Notes under the pieces: generated by a model | The model's input: only the letters and a program-made list of their open reading frames with translations | What the model was told of the DNA's origin: nothing | Databases searched by the model: none | Position numbers and translations under genes: made by a program | Shown here: positions 8,464 through 17,118 of the stretch, piece after piece | How positions within the stretch are numbered: the first letter of the stretch is position 1 | Layout: every line of letters starts with the position of its first letter | NCBI RefSeq assembly: GCF_004000785.1 | Contig: NZ_BILX01000037.1 | Span: forward strand, 1 to 62,640 | Length of the DNA stretch: 62,640 nucleotides | Source: Paenibacillus ehimensis NBRC 15659 | GTDB taxonomy: Bacteria; Bacillota; Bacilli; Paenibacillales; NBRC-103111 | Direction: 5' to 3'

Positions 8464-9516
8464 GTGAAGAGATTCAAAAAAGGTCTGGTTGCCATGGCAT
8501 TGCTTACGCTGGCTCTCTCGTTAGCGGCTTGCGGGCAGGCGCCCGCGGCGAGCGATTCCGGGAAAAAGGAAGAGAAAACCGCGGCCCAAAAAGAAGAGAA
8601 AAAAGCGAATCTCGTAGTCGCCGGCGTTGTCTTTCAGGAAGATCAGTTTATGAAATTGCTGTCGCTCGGCTATCAGGATGCGGCCAATGCGGCCGGCGTC
8701 AAAATTTTGACGGGAAATACCGGGAACGACCAGGGAAAAGAAACCGAGCTGATCAACACGTATATCGGGCAAAAGCTGGACGGCATTGCCATCGCGCCGC
8801 TAAATCAGGATTCTTCGGTAGCCGCGCTGAAACGGGCCGACGATAAGGGCGTGAAGGTTTCCGTAACGAACATTTCGTTGACCAATGCGCCGTTCATTGT
8901 CGGCGGCTATACGTCGGACAACAAAAATATCGGCCAGGTGACCGGGAAAGAAGCGGCCCGCTTCATCCAGGAAAAGCTGGGAGGAAAAGCAAAAATCGCC
9001 GTGCTGCAATACAAGTCCCAGCTTCCGCAGCAAAGCACCGACCGGGTGAACGGTTTTTTGGAAGAAGTGAAAAAAGTAAACCCCGACGCGCAGGTCGTAG
9101 CCGATCAAGACGCATGGCTGCAGGATAAGGCCGTCTCCGTCGTCGGCGATATTTTGACGGCTCACCCGGACGTGAACGTCATCTGGGCGGCCAACGAGGG
9201 CGGGACGATTGGAGCGGCGATGGCGGTGAAGAATGCGGGCAAAGCGGGCAAGGTATACGTGTTCGGTACCGATGCCAGCTACCAGTTGATCGCGATGCTG
9301 AAGGAGAAAGACAATATTTTGCAGGCGATTGCGGGACAAGATCCGTACAGCATGGGATATAAAGCGATGGAGCTGCTGATCAAAGGTTTGAAGGGCGAAG
9401 ATGTGAGCGCGAACAAAGGGAAGACGACGAGCGTCGACGGGATATTGCTGAGCCGGTCCAATCCCGAAGGCATTGCCAAGTTCGAAGCGGATTTGAATGC
9501 CAAAATGAGCAAGTGA
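8464..9516 (+). CDS. Sugar ABC transporter substrate-binding lipoprotein
   Basis: This is the extracellular binding protein of a ribose/xylose-type (RbsB, Peripla_BP_4) importer. GTG at 8464 (MKRFKKGLVAMALLTLAL) is preferred over GTG at 8455 because AGGGG lies about 8 bases before it. A lipobox LAAC gives lipidated Cys23. The mature part has the family pattern: VVAGVVFQEDQFMKLLSLGY, then NTYIGQKLDGIAIAPLNQDS, and near the end a GTDAS segment and QDPYSMGYKAMELL. It begins a three-gene importer followed by a two-component system. The exact sugar cannot be read from sequence; an aldopentose, galactose or inositol is possible. Confidence 0.92.
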   Translation: MKRFKKGLVAMALLTLALSLAACGQAPAASDSGKKEEKTAAQKEEKKANLVVAGVVFQEDQFMKLLSLGYQDAANAAGVKILTGNTGNDQGKETELINTYIGQKLDGIAIAPLNQDSSVAALKRADDKGVKVSVTNISLTNAPFIVGGYTSDNKNIGQVTGKEAARFIQEKLGGKAKIAVLQYKSQLPQQSTDRVNGFLEEVKKVNPDAQVVADQDAWLQDKAVSVVGDILTAHPDVNVIWAANEGGTIGAAMAVKNAGKAGKVYVFGTDASYQLIAMLKEKDNILQAIAGQDPYSMGYKAMELLIKGLKGEDVSANKGKTTSVDGILLSRSNPEGIAKFEADLNAKMSK

Positions 9517-9558
9517 CGTCACGGAAGAAGCTTCAAAGGAGATTGCGAGGGAAGGCAT

Positions 9559-11046
9559 ATGAGCGTATTGGAAACCCGCGGCATTACGAAGCATTATCCC
9601 GGCACGGTCGCCTTGAATCAGGTGTCGGTTTCGTTTGAGAGCGGCAAGGTGCACGCGCTGCTCGGCAAGAACGGCTCCGGTAAGTCGACCCTGCTCAAAA
9701 TTTTTTCCGGCGCCGTTCAGCCGACGCAAGGAGAAGTCGTGCTGGATGGGACCGCGCTGCGGTTTAAAGATCCCGGTGACGCGTTCGCCCAAGGCGTCGC
9801 CACCGTGTATCAAGAGCTTAGTCTGGTCCCCGGCATGACGGTGGCGGAAAATATGTTCCTGGGCCGCCTGCCGATGAAAGGCCCGTTTATCGATTGGAAG
9901 AAAGCCTATGCGATGACCCGCGAGCTGCTGAACGAATACAACATCGATATCGCCGCGGACGAGCCGGTGGCGAATTTGAGCGTCGGTCAGGCGCAAATGA
10001 TCGAGATCGTGAAAGCGCTGACGTTCAAGCCGAAGGTGCTCCAGCTGGACGAGCCGACCTCGGCCTTGGCCAAAAACGAGATCGATTCTCTGTTCCATAT
10101 GATCCGCGAGCTGAAGAAAAAAGACGTCGTTATCATTTACGTCTCGCACCGTCTCCATGAGCTGTGGGAGATTGCGGACACGTGCACCGTCCTTCGCGAA
10201 GGGCATTTTATCGGCACGGCTCCGATGGCCGGTCTCACCCGGAAAGAGCTGATCCACATGATGTTCGGCGATGTGGAGATCCGGACGCGCCCGGAAGACC
10301 TGCGCGTGGATGACGAGGTGGTACTGGAGGTCAAAGGGCTGACGCGAAAAAACAAATTTCGAGACATTTCCTTCCAGTTGAAAAAAGGAGAAATTTTGGG
10401 CATCGCCGGCATGCTGGGCTCCGGGCGTACCGAGCTGTTGAAATCGATCTTTGGCGCCGACCCGCTGGATAGCGGCGAAATTTATTGCTGCGGGCAGCGG
10501 ATCAATTCGCCGACTCCCGCAAGGATGAAAAAAGCCGGCTTGGCCTTGACGCCGGAGGACCGGAAGCACGAAGGCCTGATCCAGCTCGCTTCGATCCGTG
10601 ACAATCTATGTGTGGCGAGCCTTGACCGGATTGCGAAGGGCCCGATGATCCGAAAAAAAACGGAGGACGAATTCGTGCGCCGTCAGATGGAAGAGCTGCA
10701 AATAAAAGCGGCCGATGTCGAGCATCCGGTGTCTTCGTTGTCCGGCGGCAATCAGCAGAAGGTCGTTGTCGGCAACTGGCTGAATACGGACCCGAAGATC
10801 ATGTTTTTCGACGAGCCGACGCGCGGGATCGACGTGAACGCCAAGCAGCAGATCTTCCAAGTGATCTGGCAGCAGTCGCGCAAGGGCATATCGAGCATCA
10901 TGGTTTCCTCCGAGCTGGAGGAGCTGCTTGAGGTCTGCCACCGGATTCTGATTCTGCGGGACGGACGCATCGAAGGGGAATACGTCCCCGAGGAACTGAA
11001 GATCGACGAGCTGTACGCGTTAAGCATGGGAGGAGAAACCGTATGA
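9559..11046 (+). CDS. Sugar ABC transporter ATP-binding protein, RbsA/MglA type
   Basis: A 495-residue tandem ATPase that powers carbohydrate import (CUT2 subfamily). The first half has a full Walker A (GKNGSGKST), signature LSVGQAQ and Walker B QLDEPTSAL. The second half has the degenerate P-loop GMLGSGRTE usual for this family, signature LSGGNQQK and Walker B FFDEPTRGID. It starts at ATG 9559, about 40 bases after the binding protein, with GGAGATTGCGAGGGAAGGC ahead, and overlaps the permease gene by 4 bases (ATGA). Confidence 0.95.
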   Translation: MSVLETRGITKHYPGTVALNQVSVSFESGKVHALLGKNGSGKSTLLKIFSGAVQPTQGEVVLDGTALRFKDPGDAFAQGVATVYQELSLVPGMTVAENMFLGRLPMKGPFIDWKKAYAMTRELLNEYNIDIAADEPVANLSVGQAQMIEIVKALTFKPKVLQLDEPTSALAKNEIDSLFHMIRELKKKDVVIIYVSHRLHELWEIADTCTVLREGHFIGTAPMAGLTRKELIHMMFGDVEIRTRPEDLRVDDEVVLEVKGLTRKNKFRDISFQLKKGEILGIAGMLGSGRTELLKSIFGADPLDSGEIYCCGQRINSPTPARMKKAGLALTPEDRKHEGLIQLASIRDNLCVASLDRIAKGPMIRKKTEDEFVRRQMEELQIKAADVEHPVSSLSGGNQQKVVVGNWLNTDPKIMFFDEPTRGIDVNAKQQIFQVIWQQSRKGISSIMVSSELEELLEVCHRILILRDGRIEGEYVPEELKIDELYALSMGGETV

Positions 11047-12047
11047 AATCGACAACGCTGGAGTGGAGCAAGGGTACCCGTATCGACATCCGCAAAGGCC
11101 TGAACAAATATGTGCTTGAACTTATTTTGCTCGTGATCGTGGCTGCCATGGCCTTCGCGTCCCCCGGCTTTCTGACGTCGGAGAACCTGCTGAACATTCT
11201 TCGCAACATCGCGCTGCAGGGCTGTATCGCTTTCGGGATGACGATGGTGATTATCGCCGGGGAGATCGACCTGTCCATCGGCTCGACCGTCGCCCTGACA
11301 GGGGTCTTGATCGGCCTTACGACCGGGTGGCTCAGCAGCTCGGGAATGATGCCGATGGAGCAGGCGGTCGTTGTCGGCATCGTGCTTTCTTTCGTCGTGG
11401 CGGGGCTGATCGGGCTGTTCAACGGATGGATTATGACCAGGTATAAAATGCCGTCCTTTATTGTCACGCTTGCCATGCTGAACGTCATCTACGGGCTGGC
11501 GGCGGTCATCTCCAAAGGCTTCCCCGTGACGACGCTCCCGTCGTGGTACAACGAGCTCGGCTCGGGAGAATTTTTGTCCGTTCCGATTCCGGCCATCCTG
11601 CTGCTGATTGTATTCGCCGTCGTTTATATCGTGATGAACTATACGAAATTCGGACGCTCGGTTTACGCCGTGGGCGGCAATCCGGAATCGGCGCGGCTGT
11701 CGGGCATTCATGTGTCGCGGGTGAAAATCATTTGCATGGTCGTAGTGCAGCTGTGTTCGGCGCTCAGCGGCGTCCTCGTCTCCTCCCAAGTCATGTCCGG
11801 GTCGTTTTCCTTCGGGAAAGGATGGGAGATGATGGCGATTTCCTCCGTCATTATCGGCGGCACCAGCTTGATGGGCGGGATCGGGAAAGTGCGGGGGACG
11901 TTTGTCGGGCTTATTTTCCTCGGGGTGCTGATCAATGCCATGACGCTGCTCAACGTGAACGAATATGTGCAGTATATCGTGCGCGGGCTGCTGATTTTGG
12001 TCGCCGTACTCATTGCCTCGATTCAATACATGAAAAAAAAGGGGTAA
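11043..12047 (+). CDS. Sugar ABC transporter permease, RbsC type
   Basis: A 334-residue membrane protein of the BPD_transp_2 family that forms the CUT2 import channel. It has about eight to ten hydrophobic segments, with family motifs CIAFGMTMVIIAGEIDLSIG, YAVGGNPESARLSGI and GGTSLMGGIGKVRGTFVG. The start overlaps the ATPase stop as ATGA, so translation is coupled. A putative -10 (TATAAT, 12069-12074) lies just downstream, so the two-component genes may also have their own promoter. Confidence 0.95.
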   Translation: MKSTTLEWSKGTRIDIRKGLNKYVLELILLVIVAAMAFASPGFLTSENLLNILRNIALQGCIAFGMTMVIIAGEIDLSIGSTVALTGVLIGLTTGWLSSSGMMPMEQAVVVGIVLSFVVAGLIGLFNGWIMTRYKMPSFIVTLAMLNVIYGLAAVISKGFPVTTLPSWYNELGSGEFLSVPIPAILLLIVFAVVYIVMNYTKFGRSVYAVGGNPESARLSGIHVSRVKIICMVVVQLCSALSGVLVSSQVMSGSFSFGKGWEMMAISSVIIGGTSLMGGIGKVRGTFVGLIFLGVLINAMTLLNVNEYVQYIVRGLLILVAVLIASIQYMKKKG

Positions 12048-12109
12048 ACGCCAACGGGAGCGCCGCGGTATAATATGGGTACGAACGATGATTAAAGGAC
12101 GAAGACAAC

Positions 12110-13960
12110 ATGGCCCTTCGAAATATGAGCTTTCGCTTGAAAATGTTCGTGATCATGTTTATCGTCATTCTCATTCCGATGATTCTGGTCAGCACGATCC
12201 TGTACAAATGGTCGGAGCAGGCCATCACGGACCAGACCTCCAAGGTCGTCATCAGCAGCATCGAATTTGCCGTGACCAATATCGATTCCGCGCTGGAAAA
12301 CGTGGCGGGCATGAGCAGGATGCTGCTGACCGAAAACCGGCTGATTGCCATCGCCAAGCGCGGAGAACCGCTGAAGCCGGAAGAGAAAAACGAAAAATAC
12401 AACGGCATCATGGATCTGCTGAGCTTTTTCATTACACGGATTAAAGTAATGAATATTTTAGAGGGCATCGACTCGTTCTACTTGTACTTGGTGAAGCAAA
12501 ATACGATTATGGACTCCAAGTCGACCTATTACGAGGACGTCAACGCGGACCATGTCGATTTTGTGCAGCAGGCGAAGAACGGGCAATGGAAGGACCGTTG
12601 GTTCGTGTCCGCCCCGGTCAATTACGATTCGTTAAATGGCATCGAAACGCGGCTGGAAACCGCGAAGCAGATTTCGTTTACGACGGCGTTGACCGATGAG
12701 GACGGTCAGGATATCGCGGTATTGGCGGCGAATGTCAACGAGAGCTTTATCCGCGATTATTACAAAAAAATTCAGCGCGGCATCCCCGGCGAGTTCGTCG
12801 TGCTGGATCGGAGCTCTACGGTTGTGGCGTGCCCGGACAGCCGGCTGGTCGGGAGCAAGACCGCGGAGTATTCCCAAATGAACGATACGATCCTAAACAG
12901 GAATAGCAAGAGCGGCAGCTTCTTTATCACCGTGCAGGGCGAAGAGAAGTTTGCCGTTTATTCCATTTCGGATTACACGAATTGGAGCTATGTGGTCGTG
13001 ATTCCGGCTTCGGAGATTTTGGGCAAAGTCGATGAAATGCAGCAATTTATGCTGATCGTCATTTCGGTGACCGGAATATTGATCTTCGGCATTACGCTGC
13101 TGCTGTCCCGCTTCTTTTACAAGCCTTTGGAGAAATTGGTTCTGGCGATGCAAAAAATCGAAAACCGCAGGCTCGATTTCAAGATCAAGGATAACCGCGG
13201 GGACGAATACAAGCGGGTATATCAAGGGTTTAACGATATGGTCGACGAGTTGAACGTCCTGATCCGGGATTTGGAGAACGAAAAAATTTTAAATCAGGAA
13301 GCGGAAATCAAGCTGCTGCAGGCGCAGATCAACCCGCATTTTTTATACAACACGCTCGATTCGATCTACAGTATCGCGAAGATCAAAAAAGTGGACGAGA
13401 TCTCGCAGATGGTTGCCGCGCTGTCCAAATTTTTCAGAATCAGCCTAAGCTCGGGCAAAGAGGTCGTGACGCTGAAGGAAGCCGTGCAGCTGGTGATCAA
13501 CTATTTGACGATCCTCAATATCCGGTATAAAGGCGCGATTACCTTTGACCTGGAGATTCCCGAGGAGCTGTACGCCTGTCAGGTGCCGAAGCTGCTGCTG
13601 CAGCCTATCGTGGAAAATGCCGTCTACCATGGGCTTGAGCGGCGCAAGGGAGGAGGCCGCCTGACCATCTCCGCCGGATCAAAGGCGCACGCTTTGTTCC
13701 TGTACGTGGAGGACGACGGCATCGGCATCGAGCCTGCCGCTCTGGAGAAGCTGCAAAGCATGCTCGACGGGAACGGTCCGGGGGAGTCGTCCGGCTTCGC
13801 TCTGCGCAACCTGAACCGGCAAATCCGCTTACAATACGGGACGGCCTACGGCGTTACGCTGGAAAGCGTATACGGACAAGGCACCCGTGTGACCGTCAAA
13901 CTGCCTGTCATGACGATGGAGAGGGGAGATTCGGATGTACCGCATGATCGTGGTCGATGA
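12110..13960 (+). CDS. Sensor histidine kinase, YesM family
   Basis: A 616-residue membrane kinase. TM1 lies at about 14-33, an extracellular sensor domain (dCache-like) at about 35-305, TM2 at about 308-330, then HAMP. The His_kinase domain has LQAQINPHFLYNTLDSI with phospho-acceptor His410, followed by an ATPase domain with ENAVYHGLE and DDGIGI. This H-box context (NPHFLYN) defines the YesM/LytS group. It follows the sugar permease by 62 bases and overlaps the response regulator by 26 bases. It probably senses the same sugar and controls the importer, as is usual for YesMN neighbours; the ligand is unknown. Confidence 0.93.
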   Translation: MALRNMSFRLKMFVIMFIVILIPMILVSTILYKWSEQAITDQTSKVVISSIEFAVTNIDSALENVAGMSRMLLTENRLIAIAKRGEPLKPEEKNEKYNGIMDLLSFFITRIKVMNILEGIDSFYLYLVKQNTIMDSKSTYYEDVNADHVDFVQQAKNGQWKDRWFVSAPVNYDSLNGIETRLETAKQISFTTALTDEDGQDIAVLAANVNESFIRDYYKKIQRGIPGEFVVLDRSSTVVACPDSRLVGSKTAEYSQMNDTILNRNSKSGSFFITVQGEEKFAVYSISDYTNWSYVVVIPASEILGKVDEMQQFMLIVISVTGILIFGITLLLSRFFYKPLEKLVLAMQKIENRRLDFKIKDNRGDEYKRVYQGFNDMVDELNVLIRDLENEKILNQEAEIKLLQAQINPHFLYNTLDSIYSIAKIKKVDEISQMVAALSKFFRISLSSGKEVVTLKEAVQLVINYLTILNIRYKGAITFDLEIPEELYACQVPKLLLQPIVENAVYHGLERRKGGGRLTISAGSKAHALFLYVEDDGIGIEPAALEKLQSMLDGNGPGESSGFALRNLNRQIRLQYGTAYGVTLESVYGQGTRVTVKLPVMTMERGDSDVPHDRGR

Positions 13961-15533
13961 CGAAGCATGGATTCGCGAGCGGCTTGTGCATACGATCGAT
14001 TGGGACCAATTGGGCATCGGCGTCGTGCATGAAGCGACCTGCGGCGAAGAAGCGTTGGCCCTCGCCGCGGAGGTGCAGCCGGACCTCATTCTGACCGATA
14101 TCCGCATGCCCCATATGGACGGGCTGGAATTGATCGAACGGCTCAAGGAGCGCCGGCTTGCCGCCAAAGTCGTCATCATCAGCGGCTTCAGCGATTTTGA
14201 GTACGCCAAGAAGGCGCTTTCCCTGGGCGCTTCCGATTATATTCTGAAGCCGGTGGAGGACGATGATCTGCTTGGCGTGGTCGCGCGCTGTCTGGAGCAG
14301 ATTGAGACGGACCGGCAAAAGGAAGCTTTGCTGAAAAAAGCCGACGATCAGGTCAACAAGCGGCTGCCATTATTAAAGGAAATGCTTTTCTCGAAATTAA
14401 TTATGGGCCACAAGCCCGACGAGCAAAAATTGCGGGATACGCTTGCCGATTTCGGATTGACGAACAAGGGCCTTCGCCATGCTTGTCTGGTGCTCCAGGT
14501 GCCGGAGGCGGAAGCGCTTCCGACGGAGCGTAAGCCGGACGCGAACTTTATTCCGTTCGTGCTGGGCAATTTGCTGCAAGATTTGTTGCCGAGCGTGAGC
14601 GAGAACGAGATCGTCTTCGCCCATGCGGACGAGGTGGTGTGCATCGTTTCCTCCTTCGAGGGAGACGACGCGCTGGCCCGCACCTGTCTGACCATGTCCG
14701 ACGATATCCGGAACATCGTTCATAAAATCGTCGGCAGCGCTCTTGTCATCGGCTTGGGCGGAGCGGTCGGCGACCTGCTCGACATTTCCGCGTCCTACCG
14801 GCAGGCGAAGCAGATGCTGCTGCACGGTTATTTGGACTCGGGCCGGAGCAAGGATACGAAGAGCGCGGCCGGGCCGCACAAAACGGGGGGATACCGGCTT
14901 TACGATACGGAAGCGTTGATCAACCATATCCGGGTAGGGAACAAGGCTGCGGCCTTGGCGAGTCTGGATCAGATCGTGCGGGAAAACCGGGGCATCCGCC
15001 CGATTGATTTGAAGTTCATTTATATCGATATCGTCAATTCGGTCGTCAGGACCGCCGTAGAGGGCAGCGGGGCGGCGGAAGACTTTTCGAAGTTCAGCCT
15101 GCATTTTTTCGAGCTATTGCAGCAGTCGCAATCGACGGACGAAATTCATGGGCTGCTCGGCGACACCATTACCAGAATCATCGGCTTTCTGGAGCATTCG
15201 CAGAGTAAAAAAAGGCGCAAGGTGATCGAGAAAGCGTTGGAATATATGGAGCTTCATTACACAGAGGAGCTGAATCTGAACGCCGTGGCCGAGCGCTTTT
15301 ACTTGAATGCGTCGTACTTCAGCAAAATTTTCAAAGAGGAGCTCGGTGTTTCCTATACGAAATATTTGATGGAGTTCAGGGTGAACAAAGCGGCGGAACT
15401 GATGAGCGACCCGACGCTGAAGATTTACGAAATCTCGCGCCGGGTCGGGTATGAGGACGTGCAGTATTTTACCAAAATGTTCAAGTCCTTCAAGGGGGTA
15501 ACCCCGGGACAGTACCGGGAGAAGATCCGGTGA
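13935..15533 (+). CDS. Response regulator with AraC DNA-binding domain, YesN family
   Basis: A 532-residue regulator. The N-terminal receiver has Asp-Asp near residue 9, phospho-acceptor Asp55 (LTDIRMPHMDG) and the Lys of ILKPVED. A long middle linker (about 130-410) is typical of Paenibacillus YesN proteins. The C-terminus has two helix-turn-helix motifs: LNLNAVAERFYLNASYFSKI and the AraC signature YEDVQYFTKMFKSFKGVTPG. The start lies inside the kinase gene behind GGAGAGGGGAG, so the pair is co-translated. Likely target: the importer genes upstream. Confidence 0.93.
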   Translation: MYRMIVVDDEAWIRERLVHTIDWDQLGIGVVHEATCGEEALALAAEVQPDLILTDIRMPHMDGLELIERLKERRLAAKVVIISGFSDFEYAKKALSLGASDYILKPVEDDDLLGVVARCLEQIETDRQKEALLKKADDQVNKRLPLLKEMLFSKLIMGHKPDEQKLRDTLADFGLTNKGLRHACLVLQVPEAEALPTERKPDANFIPFVLGNLLQDLLPSVSENEIVFAHADEVVCIVSSFEGDDALARTCLTMSDDIRNIVHKIVGSALVIGLGGAVGDLLDISASYRQAKQMLLHGYLDSGRSKDTKSAAGPHKTGGYRLYDTEALINHIRVGNKAAALASLDQIVRENRGIRPIDLKFIYIDIVNSVVRTAVEGSGAAEDFSKFSLHFFELLQQSQSTDEIHGLLGDTITRIIGFLEHSQSKKRRKVIEKALEYMELHYTEELNLNAVAERFYLNASYFSKIFKEELGVSYTKYLMEFRVNKAAELMSDPTLKIYEISRRVGYEDVQYFTKMFKSFKGVTPGQYREKIR

Positions 15534-15536
15534 CGC

Positions 15537-16001
15537 TTAAGCCAATTTGAGCACACTGCGGAACTTGATGAAGCTTACGATTCTCCAGCAAGCCACATAA
15601 CCCAAGGTGACCAAATTGCACAAGAAGCCCAAGGTGCTCGGATCGATAAGCGTAACATTGGCGACAAATACGAAACGAAGCGCAAAGACGACGATCAGAA
15701 TGACAAACACGGTTTTATTGCGCTTGATAAACGCCGCCCCATTCTCCCGGACTTCAAAATTCGTCGTCATAATAAGCGGAACGGAAATGACCAGACCGAT
15801 GAGCAGCGCGACGAGAACTTGGCCTGATTGCAAATGCAGGTTCGGGTCCATTAATTGAAATAACGAGGTCGAGATGTATAAAATCGGCAGCAGTAAGGAT
15901 ATCCCCGGTTTCTTGATGGGGGTGCTCATGCCGCGGAATTGACCGCGCATAATGAGAAAAAAGATCAATACGGAAATTCCCAAAGATACAGTTGCGTTCA
16001 T
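15537..16001 (-). CDS. CcdC-like membrane protein (DUF1453)
   Basis: A 154-residue protein with about four membrane helices. It matches the CcdC/DUF1453 family, linked in Bacillus to cytochrome c biogenesis genes though its role there is not essential: PIKKPGISLLLPILYIST near the start and VFALRFVFVANVTL in the middle. ATG at 16001 has AAGGAG 10 bases upstream. It converges with the response regulator only 3 bases away and has its own promoter (16035-16062). No other cytochrome gene is nearby, so its role here is open. Confidence 0.75.
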   Translation of the reverse strand: MNATVSLGISVLIFFLIMRGQFRGMSTPIKKPGISLLLPILYISTSLFQLMDPNLHLQSGQVLVALLIGLVISVPLIMTTNFEVRENGAAFIKRNKTVFVILIVVFALRFVFVANVTLIDPSTLGFLCNLVTLGYVACWRIVSFIKFRSVLKLA

Positions 16002-16034
16002 GGTAGTAACACTCCTTCGATCAATTTTGTAAAT

Positions 16035-16062
16035 TAAGTATCGCTCATCAAGGAGTTGTCAA
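16035..16062 (-). promoter_or_regulatory. Sigma-A promoter for the CcdC-like gene
   Basis: On the minus strand TTGACA and TACTTA are spaced 16 bases apart, about 35 bases before the start codon. Confidence 0.6.
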
Positions 16063-16141
16063 ACAGTGAAAGAAGTAATCCGCTGCTGGTGACGAATGTC
16101 ATTTTCGCATCGTCTGCGAACCGGCGGCGATTCTATGATAT

Positions 16142-16170
16142 TTTAGTTTTTCTGGAAATTATGTTAAAAT
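16142..16170 (+). promoter_or_regulatory. Extended -10 promoter of a possible small RNA
   Basis: TAAAAT at 16165-16170 is preceded by TGT, giving an extended -10, with a poor -35 (TTTAGT) 17 bases upstream. The terminator at 16203-16242 would end a transcript of about 65 bases. Confidence 0.35.
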
Positions 16171-16176
16171 AGTTTA

Positions 16177-16242
16177 ACCGAATGTTTTGCTTGCATGCAC
16201 GTGCCTCGATATGGATTTTTCGATATCGGGGCTTTCTTTTTT
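16177..16242 (+). ncRNA. Candidate short terminated RNA
   Basis: The sequence between the extended -10 promoter and the terminator at 16203-16242 codes for nothing obvious, and its 5' part holds the palindrome GCATGC. It may be a small RNA or a leader attenuator for the acetyltransferase gene at 16411, though that gene has its own -10 (TATAAT, 16363-16368). The rest of the 16002-16410 gap shows nothing else. Confidence 0.3.
16203..16242 (+). terminator. Rho-independent terminator without an upstream gene
   Basis: A 10-base stem (GCCTCGATAT / ATATCGGGGC, one G-U pair) with a 10-base loop is followed by TTTCTTTTTT. The only gene upstream is on the opposite strand, so it must end a non-coding transcript. 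Confidence 0.75.
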
Positions 16243-16410
16243 GCAGTGTCCTGGAGCGAAGGTGAAACAGAACAGTTACGACAATGAAACTTTTTTCGAA
16301 GGCTGCAGACGGCTCAGGGAAACGCATTCCTGGTTAAACGAGGTTTTAGAGCAAGGGCAAGCTATAATATAGCAGATCAATTAAACCAACTAAGTAGAAT
16401 GGAGCCTATC

Positions 16411-16956
16411 ATGCTGGCGAACTCACAACAATTTACCATCAACGGTTTGAATTATACGATTAGATCCGCAATCGAAAAAGACGCAAAACTGTTGACCGAA
16501 GTAAGACTACAGATTGACGGAGAAACCGAAAATATGGACCGTGAAAAAGGGGAGGCGTTCATCGATCCGGCAGGCTTCGAGCAGATCATTAAAACGGATA
16601 CCGAGAAACCAAGGAACTTATTTTTAGTGGCCGCCGTTCAGGATCGGATCGTCGGGTTTTCAAGATGCGAAGGAGTTTATTTGAACCGTTTCTCCCATAA
16701 AGTCGAATTTGGGGTATGCGTCTTAAAAGAGTTTTGGGGATACGGGATCGGGACAAATCTTTTAAAAGCATCGATGGCTTGGGCCGACTCCAACGGCATT
16801 AAAAAGATGACCTTGAATGTGCTGGAAACAAACGACAAAGCGATTGAGCTGTATAAAAGGCTTGGCTTTGAAGTCGAAGGCATATTAAAAAAAGACAAGA
16901 TTCTTTCGGACGGTAACTACTATAACACCATTGTGATGGGGAGATTTAACGAATGA
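16411..16956 (+). CDS. GNAT-family N-acetyltransferase
   Basis: A 181-residue acetyl-CoA-dependent acetyltransferase (RimI/RimJ-like). Motif A reads VCVLKEFWGYGIGTNLLKA, with the Q/R-x-x-G-x-G/A core seen as GYGIG; later LNVLETNDKAIELYKRLGFE matches motif B. ATG at 16411 is chosen because GGAG lies 6 bases before it; the in-frame ATG at 16399 overlaps that ribosome binding site. The substrate cannot be told; it stands alone between a non-coding region and the malic enzyme. Confidence 0.88.
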   Translation: MLANSQQFTINGLNYTIRSAIEKDAKLLTEVRLQIDGETENMDREKGEAFIDPAGFEQIIKTDTEKPRNLFLVAAVQDRIVGFSRCEGVYLNRFSHKVEFGVCVLKEFWGYGIGTNLLKASMAWADSNGIKKMTLNVLETNDKAIELYKRLGFEVEGILKKDKILSDGNYYNTIVMGRFNE

Positions 16957-17118
16957 TCGGGAGTCGTCCCGCTAGATTTGGCAATCCACTCTTTACGAAT
17001 AAGGTTGTATCATATATATTAATATTACATCTCAATAAAGGTTTTTTCTGCTATATGTGATACAACATTAAAACCGTCGATCCACTTGCAGGGGGATATC
17101 AGGGGAGGAGAATTTGTC

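Noticed and set aside
8800..10569. Minus-strand open frame of 589 codons
   Set aside because: It is antisense to the sugar binding protein and ATPase genes; its product is His/Arg/Gln-rich with no family features and no ribosome binding site.
10752..12026. Minus-strand open frame of 424 codons
   Set aside because: It mirrors the ATPase and permease genes; the composition (His, Asp, Arg repeats) is that of an antisense shadow.
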